Virus record (IMG/VR): IMGVR_UViG_3300027963_000042
Span: 1-64,000 of that record
Origin: a virus
DNA length: 64,000 bases
Direction: 5' to 3' (one strand)
Below, piece after piece: positions 42,015-50,366 of the stretch. How positions within the stretch are numbered: the first letter of the stretch is position 1; each line of letters opens with the position of its first letter. Both the position numbers and the translations under genes were made by a program. A model generated the notes under the pieces. The model was not told where the DNA came from. It did no database searches and saw nothing but the letters and a program-made list of their open reading frames with translations.

Positions 42015-42826
42015 TATATTTGTATTCCGGGTACCCAGTGGGTCATTCTACCGTCATCGGTAATCTCATGAACTACTATGTTGCCTAAAGGATCCTTATC
42101 CTTACGGTAAACATGAAAGGAGAAAACAAAATCCCCGTGGTTGTTGTCCATGTCAGTGTACGTGGCTAGAGTTGCTCCCCCTTGTTCATACGACGTTTTA
42201 ATTATGGTCTTTATCCATTCGCATAGCTTCTCCATTCTATCCATCGTAATGTCGCATATTTTTAAATGTGGAGAAATGCCAGCTCTGTAAAGTGCCTCCG
42301 ATTTTATATAGTTGCCTACGCCTGAGATGACCTTCTGATCCATGATAGCTTTGCAAATGTTTTTGTTTGGTGATTTGGTTAATCTAGCATAAAATTCAGC
42401 AAAAGGAACTTCATTATTTAACATATCTGGTCCTGATGAGTTTAGCTTCTTCCTAATCTCCTCGTGATCAGAATAGAAAGAAATGTTACCAAATCTCCTT
42501 ACATCCTCAAAGAAAACTTCGGAAGAGTCTGAAAATCTAAGTACAAAATGCGAATGCTTCCCTCTAAGGTCTCTCCATCCCCCACTCATGCCCAACGTGT
42601 TCCACATAAACAGATCTCCAATTTTAGCATAGATAAATTTACCTTTAACTCTGACCCAGTCAACCTGGAGTGGACCTGCTGATAACGCTTCCCTGATAAG
42701 TGAAATCCCGGTGGGTTCTTTCTTTAACCATTTTCCTCCGAGTATTTCAGCCTCTGTTAGTTCTTTATAAACTATTCTTTTGGCTAATCCCTCAGCCATT
42801 CTTCTTACTTCCGGTCCTTCTGGCAT
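42014..42826 (-). CDS. Fpg/Nei-family DNA glycosylase (zincless type)
   Basis: The ATG at 42826 is chosen because family catalysis needs Pro2-Glu3 at the mature N-terminus (MPEGPEVRRMAEGL); 270 residues. DQKVISGVGNYIKSEALYRA is the helix-two-turn-helix. The terminal finger has GRMTHWVPGIQ but no paired Cys residues, so it is a zincless finger as in NEIL1 and plant Fpg. The enzyme removes oxidised bases and nicks by beta/delta elimination. It is translated with the MBD4-like glycosylase downstream. Confidence 0.88.
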   Translation of the reverse strand: MPEGPEVRRMAEGLAKRIVYKELTEAEILGGKWLKKEPTGISLIREALSAGPLQVDWVRVKGKFIYAKIGDLFMWNTLGMSGGWRDLRGKHSHFVLRFSDSSEVFFEDVRRFGNISFYSDHEEIRKKLNSSGPDMLNNEVPFAEFYARLTKSPNKNICKAIMDQKVISGVGNYIKSEALYRAGISPHLKICDITMDRMEKLCEWIKTIIKTSYEQGGATLATYTDMDNNHGDFVFSFHVYRKDKDPLGNIVVHEITDDGRMTHWVPGIQI

Positions 42827-42867
42827 TTCTTTTCTTTTTGCAAATATAATCAATAGACCCGGTATAA

Positions 42868-42903
42868 AAAAATAAAGCCGAGCTAATTTAGCCCGGCTTT
42901 ACC
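42868..42903 (-). terminator. Rho-independent terminator
   Basis: AAAGCCGAGCTAA and TTAGCCCGGCTTT form a long stem (one mismatch) with a T run on the minus strand, just past the dnaK stop. Confidence 0.85.
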
Positions 42904-42919
42904 TTATAATTTATTTATA

Positions 42920-44809
42920 TTATTGCTTGATTTCTTCGTACTCTACATCTTGTAAATCTTCCGCACTATCAGAAGTTTGTTCGGAAGGGGATTCAGTTGC
43001 TTGAGCTTGCTGATCTGCTGCATATACAGCAGAAGCTATTACATTCATCTTATCAGAAAGAATCTTCATTGTAGATTCGATAGCATCTAAATCGTCACCG
43101 TCCATGATTTTTCTTAATTCTTCTATTTTATCAGAGATCTCTTGTTTATCTGAATCACTTACCTTGTCGCCAAAGTCGCTAATCGCTTTTTCCATCTGAA
43201 AACACATAGAAGAAGCTTCATTAGAAAGCTGAGATTTTCTTAATCTCTCCTTATCTGCATCTGCATTTGCTTCAGCATCATTTTTCATCTTTTCAATTTC
43301 TTCATCAGTTAGCTTAGATCCTGATTCGATTCTAATATTTTGCACTTTACCTGTTCCCTGATCCTTAGCAGAAACCTTAATAATACCGTTGGCATCAATA
43401 TCAAATGTAACTTCAATCTTTGGAATACCCCTCATTGAAGGCGGGATATCAGTTAACTGAAATCTGCCAAGAGATCTGTTATCTGTAGCCATTGCTCTTT
43501 CCCCTTGTAATACGTGTATCTCCACTGCTGGTTGGTTATCAACAGCTGTAGAAAATACCTCGCTCTTTGTTACTGGTATAGTTGTGTTGGATTCGATCAA
43601 TTTAGTAAATACACCACCTACTGTTTCTATTCCTAGAGAAAGAGGGGTAATGTCTAACAAAAGAACGTCTTTAATATCTCCAGCTAATACTCCTCCTTGG
43701 ATAGCAGCTCCAATAGCTACCACCTCATCAGGATTAACGCCCTTGGAAGGTTTCCTACCGAAAAGTTTTTCAACTTCTTCCTGTACCTTAGGTATCCTTG
43801 TAGATCCGCCTACTAAAATAACCTCATCAACCTGAGCAGCTGTTAAACCTGCATCTTTCAATGCTTTCTTACAAGGTTCTAATGTTCTTTTAATTAGATC
43901 CCCGCACATAGACTCGAATTGAGCTTTAGATAATTTCTTTACGAAATGTTTAGGCCCATTTGAATCTGCACTTAAATAAGGAAGGTTAATCTCTGTCTCA
44001 TTAGAAGCAGAAAGTTCAACTTTTGCTTTCTCCGCACCTTCTCTAATTCTTTGATAAGCCGTAGGGTCTTTAGAAGCATCCACACCGGTTTCATCTTTAA
44101 ATGCAGCAACTACCCAATCGATAATCATTTCATCAAAGTTGTCACCACCTAAGTGGGTGTCACCGTTGGTGGAAAGAACCTCAAATACTCCAGATCCTAT
44201 TTCTAGGATTGAAACGTCAAATGTACCGCCACCTAAGTCATACACTGCAACCTTAAGATCTTTGTCACCTTTATCCAGGCCATAAGCTAAAGCTGCTGCT
44301 GTTGGTTCGTTAATAATACGGAGTACTTCTAATCCTGCAATTTCACCAGCCTCTTTAGTTGCTTGTCTTTGACTATCGTTGAAATAAGCAGGAACTGTAA
44401 TTACCGCTTGGGTAACAGCTTCTCCTAAATACTCCTCTGCAGTTCTTTTTAGATTCTGTAAAATTATTGCCGAAATTTCTTGGGGTACGTATGTTTTTCC
44501 GTTTGCTTCTACTACTACCTTATCACCCTTTTCTTTTTTTACTTTATAAGACATTTTACCTGCCTCATTTTTAATCTCCGAATACTTAGATCCAATAAAC
44601 CTTTTTACTGAATAGATAGTATTCTCTGGGTTAGTAACCGCTTGTCTCTTTGCAGAGTCTCCGATTCTAATGTCACCATCTTTAAAAGAAACCACACTAG
44701 GTGTAGTTCTTTTTCCCTCCTGGTTAACAATAACTGAGGGTGTGCTTCCTTCAATTAGGGAAACACATGAATTTGTTGTTCCTAGGTCAATACCAATTAC
44801 TTTTGCCAT
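42920..44809 (-). CDS. dnaK: Chaperone DnaK (Hsp70)
   Basis: A 629-residue, full-length Hsp70. ATPase motifs: [36 protein letters not shown] and [20 protein letters not shown]. Linker [15 protein letters not shown] joins to the substrate domain ([20 protein letters not shown]) and a charged helical lid ending DVEYEEIKQ. It refolds proteins with DnaJ, encoded 16 kb away. GrpE would have to come from the host. Very rarely carried by phages; it looks like an intact bacterial copy. Terminators flank it, so it is monocistronic. Confidence 0.97.
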   Translation of the reverse strand: MAKVIGIDLGTTNSCVSLIEGSTPSVIVNQEGKRTTPSVVSFKDGDIRIGDSAKRQAVTNPENTIYSVKRFIGSKYSEIKNEAGKMSYKVKKEKGDKVVVEANGKTYVPQEISAIILQNLKRTAEEYLGEAVTQAVITVPAYFNDSQRQATKEAGEIAGLEVLRIINEPTAAALAYGLDKGDKDLKVAVYDLGGGTFDVSILEIGSGVFEVLSTNGDTHLGGDNFDEMIIDWVVAAFKDETGVDASKDPTAYQRIREGAEKAKVELSASNETEINLPYLSADSNGPKHFVKKLSKAQFESMCGDLIKRTLEPCKKALKDAGLTAAQVDEVILVGGSTRIPKVQEEVEKLFGRKPSKGVNPDEVVAIGAAIQGGVLAGDIKDVLLLDITPLSLGIETVGGVFTKLIESNTTIPVTKSEVFSTAVDNQPAVEIHVLQGERAMATDNRSLGRFQLTDIPPSMRGIPKIEVTFDIDANGIIKVSAKDQGTGKVQNIRIESGSKLTDEEIEKMKNDAEANADADKERLRKSQLSNEASSMCFQMEKAISDFGDKVSDSDKQEISDKIEELRKIMDGDDLDAIESTMKILSDKMNVIASAVYAADQQAQATESPSEQTSDSAEDLQDVEYEEIKQ

Positions 44810-44970
44810 TTGTTTTAAATTTATTATTTTTAGTTGATTTCTGAGAAAAGATTCCGTTATAGAATCATATTTCCTGTAATAAATTAATCAAAATTAGATC
44901 CGAAAGAAATTTTTAGTCATATTGTCATTTCATTCCCAAATAAAGTGACTTTTTGTCTACCGAAGCCCAC
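44810..44970 (-). promoter_or_regulatory. Leader and promoter region of dnaK
   Basis: A 160-bp AT-rich gap upstream of dnaK. On the minus strand it holds TAATTTTG near 44894, an exact match to the Bacteroidetes -7 box TAnnTTTG, without a clear -33 TTG. Closer to the start lies a small hairpin GATTC-N7-GAATC. No CIRCE element was found. Host-type early transcription is possible. Confidence 0.3.
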
Positions 44971-44999
44971 AAAAAAACCCGATCTACCGACCGGGTTTG
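44971..44999 (-). terminator. Rho-independent terminator
   Basis: AAACCCG and CGGGTTT form the stem, followed on the minus strand by a run of seven Ts, right after the 152-residue gene. Confidence 0.8.
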
Positions 45000-45015
45000 T
45001 CATATCAATGAAATA

Positions 45016-45474
45016 TTATTTCTTCTTTCTTCTCTTTACGAATTCAAGATAATTATCAACAGTCTTTGCTTTCTTTTTCTTAGCTGCTCCTGTTCCTGCA
45101 GTAAGACTTGTGAATTTGTCACCGGACCCATTATTAGTTGAATCATAAAATCCGCTATTAGTTGCACCTGCTGAGCTAGGTGGAGATGGATTACCCATTC
45201 CCGATACGTTGCCCAATGTAGCTAATCCCGGAGCTGGAGCTGCTGCTCCCATATCCTCATTCATTTTATCTTCGTCCATGCCTTTAGCTTTAAGATATTC
45301 TTTTAGCTGCCAGCTTTCTACACAGTAATCATTCTCATTTAGCCATTCGGTAACGGCTTTAACGTATTGTTCTGAAGATTCGCAATCACAAATAATGTCA
45401 TCTAATTCTTCTTCCTCATCCATCATGCAGATTAAGGTTTTTCCATTTGGTAATTGTCCTGTTGGGTGAAACAT
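45016..45474 (-). CDS. Unknown protein with low-complexity middle and basic tail
   Basis: A 152-residue protein. The first 70 residues are acidic and helical (DDIICDCESSEQYVKAVTEW). A Gly/Ser/Pro/Asn-rich stretch follows, and the end is AKKKKAKTVDNYLEFVKRRK. The Y-x-x-F near the C-terminus resembles the targeting-like peptide placed at the opposite end. Function unknown; the disordered middle suits a virion-associated or DNA-binding role. Confidence 0.6.
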   Translation of the reverse strand: MFHPTGQLPNGKTLICMMDEEEELDDIICDCESSEQYVKAVTEWLNENDYCVESWQLKEYLKAKGMDEDKMNEDMGAAAPAPGLATLGNVSGMGNPSPPSSAGATNSGFYDSTNNGSGDKFTSLTAGTGAAKKKKAKTVDNYLEFVKRRKKK

Positions 45475-45478
45475 ATTA

Positions 45479-45709
45479 TTAGTCTAAGGTTTGTTTTATA
45501 TTGGTTTTAAAAATACGAACTATATTGCCGTCCGGATTCTTAGTGATATATCCTATTATATCATTGTATATATCATATATGGGAGACTGTATTAGTAGTT
45601 TTCTGTTTAGATTGTCCAATACCCATTTGTTTAGGATCTTGCTTTCCTCTTTTGACATATCTCTTTTAACAGACTCAAATTCAAAACTGCTTCCTTTACA
45701 ATTACACAT
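45479..45709 (-). CDS. Hypothetical small protein
   Basis: A 76-residue protein beginning MCNCKGSSFEFESVKRDMSK, with a C-x-C at the N-terminus that could bind metal. No family recognised. It shares one base with the upstream gene's stop and lies 4 bp from the next gene. Confidence 0.5.
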   Translation of the reverse strand: MCNCKGSSFEFESVKRDMSKEESKILNKWVLDNLNRKLLIQSPIYDIYNDIIGYITKNPDGNIVRIFKTNIKQTLD

Positions 45710-46134
45710 TATCTATAATTTCCTTTTTCTTGTTTACGTTTAATATATTGCCAAAGGTATCTTAATCCCTTTGCATACTCAGAAGGTCTGCTAAAAGGCT
45801 TGCCAAAGTCTTTTATATCGTTTCCGTTACCCTCCATTCTTTCGCCGGGATTATCCTCATTCTTTAGTGGATTATATCTTCGAACCTTTCCTGTTGGGTG
45901 GATAGTGTAGAATACTTTATCGTGGCCCTTCTCGTTTTTATTGTTGGTTACCCTAATAAATTTTAGAGTGTTGTTGATTTCCTGCTGATGTGATGTATCC
46001 TCTTTGAAACCAAGTTCTATTAGTCTCTTATAGTCAACTGTCTTTCTAACAAGATCCAGGTTAAGTGATCTTCTAGAATCTGATTTGTATTCCTCATCCG
46101 GACTGTATTTTTCATATTCTAATAGGTACTTCAT
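45709..46134 (-). CDS. Unknown protein with capsid-targeting-like N-terminus
   Basis: A 141-residue protein starting MKYLLEYEKYSPDEEYKSDS, nearly identical at its first ten residues to the MKHLLEYESY protein at 30043. The rest has IKFIRVTNNKNEKGHDKV-like sequence (actual: LKFIRVTNNKNEKGHDKVFY) and a basic end. Upstream is a related box, AATATATA, rather than GATATATA. No domain recognised. Confidence 0.6.
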   Translation of the reverse strand: MKYLLEYEKYSPDEEYKSDSRRSLNLDLVRKTVDYKRLIELGFKEDTSHQQEINNTLKFIRVTNNKNEKGHDKVFYTIHPTGKVRRYNPLKNEDNPGERMEGNGNDIKDFGKPFSRPSEYAKGLRYLWQYIKRKQEKGNYR

Positions 46135-46147
46135 ACTCTATATATAT

Positions 46148-46555
46148 TTACTTTAACTCCTCAAGATTCATCCGGCTTCCCTGACCCCAGTAATCTGCAC
46201 CCCCGTAATAGGTGCAAATCTCTTCATTTTGTTCTATGTCTCTAATTGCATAGAAGAAAAAAGTCTCCCTTGGTTCTGAACTTTTCCATGCTGCATTGGG
46301 AGAATTTGAATGATTATAAAGGGCTCCGTAACCAGTTGGTATAACCTGTGTAACCGGAGACACGCTAGGCCACATAAATCGATAGTGTTCTAGTACATGC
46401 CAACATGATGCATTTACGTGTAGATCCAGTCCTATAACTGTGCATTCTTCTATGATCTCACCCTTTCCTATTCTGGATTTAGCAAAAACACCATATCCGT
46501 GGATTGGACTAGGTGAAACGTAAACTTTTTCTGGTAAATAAATTTGTACTGCCAT
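46148..46555 (-). CDS. SET-domain protein (putative lysine methyltransferase)
   Basis: A 135-residue compact SET domain. IHGYGVFAKSRIGKGEIIEE is the N-terminal SAM loop, GYGALYNHSNSPNAAW (residues 75-90) holds the N-H-S-x-x-P-N catalytic/SAM motif, and IEQNEEICTYYG is the C-terminal motif with the catalytic Tyr. It should methylate lysine on a protein. Candidate targets are host ribosomal or nucleoid proteins or the phage's own histone H1-like protein about 1 kb away; that link is inference. SET proteins are rare in phages. Confidence 0.85.
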   Translation of the reverse strand: MAVQIYLPEKVYVSPSPIHGYGVFAKSRIGKGEIIEECTVIGLDLHVNASCWHVLEHYRFMWPSVSPVTQVIPTGYGALYNHSNSPNAAWKSSEPRETFFFYAIRDIEQNEEICTYYGGADYWGQGSRMNLEELK

Positions 46556-46616
46556 TTGATCTGTTTTTTAAGTATAGGTTATACACACAAAAAGAAAAAC
46601 TGTTCCGGCTTAATAC

Positions 46617-46994
46617 CTATTTAGAATCTAGCCAATCCCTATAATCTTTTAAATTCTCCAGATTTTTCTTCCCTTTTTTCTTTTGCTTAGAATCGGGATC
46701 AAGAAAAGGTACTATTTTACCCGGGCCTTTTGGCTGGAACGTCGGAATACTGTCAGATCCAACAGGTTCCAAACTAACTGGCATATCACCAATGACTTCC
46801 TCATCCACATGGTGTGGCAAGTTCTTATGTTTCGTAGAAGCATATTTTTGAAGTTCCTTCTTAGTCATGCTATCTGCAAGATTCGTAATGGCTTTCTTGT
46901 ATTTTGGATTGAGATCGGAAGGTTCCATCGCTCCCACTTTTATTGCATAGGCCTGGGCCATTAATCGTTGTTGTGCTGTACTAAGTGCTGGCAT
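46617..46994 (-). CDS. DUF3008-like protein with F/Y-x-x-W C-terminal peptide
   Basis: A 125-residue protein. Residues 1-65 (MPALSTAQQRLMAQAYAIKV; ADSMTKKELQKYASTKHKNL) match the small DUF3008 family found in many marine phages. The C-terminus KNLENLKDYRDWLDSK carries the shared L-x-x-Y-x-x-W pattern at the chain end. GATATATA lies 25 nt upstream. A virion role is suspected from box and peptide. Confidence 0.65.
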   Translation of the reverse strand: MPALSTAQQRLMAQAYAIKVGAMEPSDLNPKYKKAITNLADSMTKKELQKYASTKHKNLPHHVDEEVIGDMPVSLEPVGSDSIPTFQPKGPGKIVPFLDPDSKQKKKGKKNLENLKDYRDWLDSK

Positions 46995-47019
46995 TTCTTC
47001 TGTTGATTTTTTTGTGATC

Positions 47020-47027
47020 TATATATC
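47020..47027 (-). promoter_or_regulatory. GATATATA motif, candidate phage promoter
   Basis: GATATATA 25 nt before the DUF3008-like start, directly after a terminator hairpin, which is a good site for a promoter. Confidence 0.45.
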
Positions 47028-47033
47028 CACACA

Positions 47034-47064
47034 AAAAAGGACTTATAAATATAAGTCCTTTTGT
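47034..47064 (-). terminator. Rho-independent terminator overlapping a stop codon
   Basis: AAAAGGACTTATA and TATAAGTCCTTTT form a long stem. It includes the last codons of the 80-residue gene, so termination and translation end coincide. Confidence 0.7.
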
Positions 47065-47285
47065 TTTTTGTCCCATTCACTTTGTGTTATGGGTTTAGAG
47101 GATAAATCCCAATTCTTATCTGGATTGATAATTTTCTTTTTAGATTTGTACCAATCATTGAAGGTCCAAATAAATCGATTATATCCTTTGCCGACTAAGG
47201 CAAATCCACTGTCCCCTGGTTGAATAGCCATTGGCGATTGAGGGGGAGCATAAAAACTTGTTTCAGGATTTTTTGTTTTTGACAC
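47043..47285 (-). CDS. Hypothetical small protein
   Basis: An 80-residue protein with a GTG start (no ATG in frame nearby). Contains NRFIWTFNDWYKSKKKII, Trp- and Lys-rich. No family recognised. It begins 2 nt after the DUF4494-like gene. Confidence 0.45.
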   Translation of the reverse strand: MSKTKNPETSFYAPPQSPMAIQPGDSGFALVGKGYNRFIWTFNDWYKSKKKIINPDKNWDLSSKPITQSEWDKKQKDLYL

Positions 47286-47287
47286 TT

Positions 47288-47497
47288 TTAGTTGCCTACG
47301 ACAGCCTCTATTTTTGATTTCGTAACTTGAGTTGTCTCAAATCCTCCAACTGAACCATCTAAGTATTCAGCCATTTTAGTTTCTACGTCAAGAACAGATT
47401 CGCCAGATACTAAGAATTCTGCTTTTTTATAAACAGGATCACCGTTCTTGTTAACCTCTCCAGATTCAAAACTTGTTTTAACTACGTAATAGCTCAT
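47288..47497 (-). CDS. DUF4494-like small protein
   Basis: A 69-residue protein (MSYYVVKTSFESGEVNKNGD; AEFLVSGESVLDVETKM). It resembles the N-terminal half of DUF4494, a family of Bacteroidetes and their phages. Function unknown. Similarity is judged by eye only. Confidence 0.5.
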   Translation of the reverse strand: MSYYVVKTSFESGEVNKNGDPVYKKAEFLVSGESVLDVETKMAEYLDGSVGGFETTQVTKSKIEAVVGN

Positions 47498-47522
47498 TAG
47501 ATTTTTAGTTTTAAAATGTTAA

Positions 47523-47702
47523 TTAAGCTTTTTTGTTTTTAAACTCTTGCACTTCTAATCTAAGATCTTGAGCAAGTTTTTTAAGTTCCTGCATAGCTTG
47601 TCTTACTCTTGTACCAGCTGAGCCGTTACCTTTGTCGAAAAACTTTTCAGCGTCTCCTTGAGTGCTTTCGATTAATGCTTTGATTTGTTCGAATTTTTCC
47701 AT
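47523..47702 (-). CDS. Histone H1-like DNA-binding protein (Hc1-like)
   Basis: A 59-residue helical protein, MEKFEQIKALIESTQGDAEK to LEVQEFKNKKA, with the central block GNGSAGTRVRQAMQELKKLA. This matches the short Bacteroidetes histone H1-like proteins, which have the same K-G-N-x-x-A-G-T-R-x-R-x-A-M-x-x-L-K block. It probably binds or compacts DNA, either to alter the host nucleoid or to package phage DNA. The lysine-rich Hc1 tail is short here. Confidence 0.8.
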   Translation of the reverse strand: MEKFEQIKALIESTQGDAEKFFDKGNGSAGTRVRQAMQELKKLAQDLRLEVQEFKNKKA

Positions 47703-47762
47703 GATTTTTTTGTTTTTTTAAATTGTTATTATTTATACTTGTTTATTACCGATTGTTTCATC

Positions 47763-48326
47763 TTATCTGCTAATTAATACAGATTTTTTTGTTGACCCCT
47801 GTTGAACTGACCAATTAGACCCTAAATAAGAAATGATAATTGACTTCATAAACTCAATATATTCACCCTTACCGTCAAATTCTAAATTGTCCTGTATTTC
47901 ATCATATATTCTATTGGTCTTAGGATTTGATTCTAGATAGCTGCTTAAACATTTCGATGCATATTCCATTATTCTAGAAACCTCATTTCCACCTGCTTTG
48001 AATTTCATAGTGTTAGGCTGGGGAACTTCCTCTTTCTCTACCGCTATGTCTTCTATTAATTCATGTGAAATTTCATTTAATGTAAGCACACAATATGAAT
48101 TTTTAGGTCCATCTATAACTTCATTATTGGAATATTTTCCGATTATGAAATGAAATCCTTTTTCATTCTCACCCCTTTCATCCTCTATATTAAAGAAGTA
48201 GTTGTAAATATCCCCGTTTTTTACCAAGAGGAAAGGAGAAGTACCGAATCCATCTGATTCATGCATAGACCTTGACTCCAGATCATTTATTTTGAATTGC
48301 TCGAATGTAGATATTATTCTTCTCAT
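47763..48326 (-). CDS. Unknown protein with capsid-targeting-like N-terminus
   Basis: A 187-residue protein starting MRRIISTFEQFKINDLESRS: two Arg, Ile-Ile, then F-x-x-F. The rest is soluble and mixed alpha/beta (FHFIIGKYSNNEVIDGPKN). No family recognised. It follows the ligase-NMNAT gene with an 8-bp gap. Confidence 0.6.
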   Translation of the reverse strand: MRRIISTFEQFKINDLESRSMHESDGFGTSPFLLVKNGDIYNYFFNIEDERGENEKGFHFIIGKYSNNEVIDGPKNSYCVLTLNEISHELIEDIAVEKEEVPQPNTMKFKAGGNEVSRIMEYASKCLSSYLESNPKTNRIYDEIQDNLEFDGKGEYIEFMKSIIISYLGSNWSVQQGSTKKSVLISR

Positions 48327-48334
48327 TTTATTTT

Positions 48335-50356
48335 TTATTTTTCTATATTTTCTTTTAGAGATTCATTCTCAAGATCTGCGATTTCACTCTCAGTTACGAT
48401 TTCCTCTGATTCTTTAATTTCCTTTCCGTTAATAGAAGAAAGTAAACTATTATAGAAAGAAGAAACACCCTGTGGTACAAGCTTTTTAAATGTTAGGAAA
48501 TCTTCGTTCCCTATGGAATTTCTAATTTCTGTTCCTGTCGTTGTTCTTGGGGTTTCTACAACTTCTATTTCTTCAGAGAAATCACCGCCAGCTTTTTTAA
48601 GGTATTCTGATTGTTTCCTGTAATCATCCACCCTATCGTCGCCAGCTCCTATTAGATTAACTTTATACCCCATTTCTTTTGCTATACCATATATAACACC
48701 CAATAATCCTTTTTTAGTTGCAAAATATCCATCAATTAGTCCAGGATGATCCTTAACTACTGCTTCCATATACTTGCCAATAAGATCCTCATTGAATGGG
48801 GATTTGCCCGATTTATTATGACCTGGATTAACCACAGCAACTATACTAGGTAAACCGTTTTTCTCTTTAAGTAATTTTGCCATCTTTATATGACCATTAT
48901 GGAAAGGCTGGAATCTGCCAACTAAAATATTAACCTCATTAAGCTCCGGTTTTTTGTCTTCCCCTTTTTCATCTAATTTAGGTTTTTCTATGTCCTTCTT
49001 AGTTGTATCTATTGTTTCCAAAGCCGAGATAAATTCATTATAAGAACAGAAGTGATCATCATCCTTAGTGCTCTCTTCAGATTCACTAGTTACGTAATCA
49101 ACTTTTTTAGGCTTTAAATTATTCTTTTTAAAATCTAAAAATGAAGGCATTTCTGACTCCATTACAGCAGGTTTCTTTGTTTCAGTCTCTACCCTTTTTT
49201 CTATTGAGGATACGAGTAAATTGAATTGATCTATTATACCTGGTGTGATTATTCCACCTGCTCTCTTTTTAATCTTTCTGAATGAATTAAGAATAAGCTT
49301 AAATAGCGATCCAAAAGCTTCGTCTTCTTCCAAATACTTTAGTACTCTTCTGTCAGTTATAAGATTCTTATTCAGTCTGAAGTCTTCTTTCTTTAAATAT
49401 TCTGGCTCTTGAAAATCTGCACCTTTGTATTTGTATCCATATTCGTCTAGGAATTTAGAGAAGACATCAGAAATAAAAGAAATGTATCTCTCATCTTCGG
49501 TAGTTCCTGCTATTTCAAAAGTATCCACACCATTTTCTAGTATAAAGTTCATCACATCAAGTATAGTGATACCTAAGAAATCACTAGGTTTTTCCTCTGT
49601 TCTTTTCTTAGCCTTTGATTTTGCAAGCTCGGTAAAAACAGGATCTACCATTTTAGATAAAATAGGTTCTTGCTCTTCATCTTCTTCCCCGAATCTAAAT
49701 ACTATTCCTTCTATTGGCTTTTCCAAATCTGCATTTAGAGCAGTCTTTTTTAATTCCGGATTAAGCACACCAATAATAAATGCAACGAAACTTCTTGTTT
49801 TATATTCGGTTACAAGATCTTCGAAAGGTGTTCTTAAGAAATCGAGTATTCTATCTTTCTGCTCTTTTTCAAGATATCCCTGAAAAATGATAGGCGGTCT
49901 TTCTACCCCTAATAAATCTGCCCATGTATCTAGATCATTCTTACCTTGAATTGTTCCCTTAGGTTTTTCGCTCTGATCTTTCTTATGGATATAAGAAAGT
50001 ATTAGATTATTCTTAGGCACTTCATCATAAACGATCTCAACTGGAGCACTATTTGCAAAGTACTCTAATCCAAATCTCCATCCCCTAGGAATTTCTTTTA
50101 TTATGTGGGGAGGCAATGATTCAATATACTGTATTGGTTTTTCGTAGTACTTCATTAAAGTCCTATCTACCAGGGTTATTGGATTTCTCTGATCTCTTTT
50201 ATAAAAATTAAATTTTCCTGTTTCGCTATCTCTTTCAACAATGAAAGCAGACCCGTCCATTTTCTCGTTAACGGTAACATAAGTGTTGAAAAGATTATCG
50301 ATGAAATCTTTCCCCTTCTTATTATAGAGATCGTATAAATGACTAATTCCTGCCAT
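48335..50356 (-). CDS. Ligase-like nucleotidyltransferase fused to NMN adenylyltransferase-like domain
   Basis: A 673-residue protein. Residues about 1-230 look like a polynucleotide ligase adenylation domain: VTVNEKMDGSAFIVE (motif I, K32-M-D-G), WRFGLEYFAN (motif III-like) and KPIEGIVFRFGEE (motif IV-like). A charged linker (about 380-470) holds F-x-x-F pieces (MPSFLDFKK). Residues 472-673 are a cytidylyltransferase/NMNAT fold: GRFQPFHNGH (480-489, H-x-G-H) and TTTGTEIRNSI. One chain could thus make or use NAD-type adenylates and join or cap nucleic acid ends. The nucleotidyltransferase gene lies 10 bp upstream. An RNA-repair or NAD-linked role is inference. Confidence 0.78.
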   Translation of the reverse strand: MAGISHLYDLYNKKGKDFIDNLFNTYVTVNEKMDGSAFIVERDSETGKFNFYKRDQRNPITLVDRTLMKYYEKPIQYIESLPPHIIKEIPRGWRFGLEYFANSAPVEIVYDEVPKNNLILSYIHKKDQSEKPKGTIQGKNDLDTWADLLGVERPPIIFQGYLEKEQKDRILDFLRTPFEDLVTEYKTRSFVAFIIGVLNPELKKTALNADLEKPIEGIVFRFGEEDEEQEPILSKMVDPVFTELAKSKAKKRTEEKPSDFLGITILDVMNFILENGVDTFEIAGTTEDERYISFISDVFSKFLDEYGYKYKGADFQEPEYLKKEDFRLNKNLITDRRVLKYLEEDEAFGSLFKLILNSFRKIKKRAGGIITPGIIDQFNLLVSSIEKRVETETKKPAVMESEMPSFLDFKKNNLKPKKVDYVTSESEESTKDDDHFCSYNEFISALETIDTTKKDIEKPKLDEKGEDKKPELNEVNILVGRFQPFHNGHIKMAKLLKEKNGLPSIVAVVNPGHNKSGKSPFNEDLIGKYMEAVVKDHPGLIDGYFATKKGLLGVIYGIAKEMGYKVNLIGAGDDRVDDYRKQSEYLKKAGGDFSEEIEVVETPRTTTGTEIRNSIGNEDFLTFKKLVPQGVSSFYNSLLSSINGKEIKESEEIVTESEIADLENESLKENIEK

Positions 50357-50366
50357 GTTTTAAATT

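Noticed and set aside
44845-44870. CIRCE or heat-shock operator upstream of dnaK
   Set aside because: Only a 5-bp hairpin (GATTC-N7-GAATC) is present; no CIRCE consensus was found.
45567-45574. A further GATATATA on the minus strand
   Set aside because: It lies inside the 76-residue coding sequence and not before a gene, so it is treated as chance.
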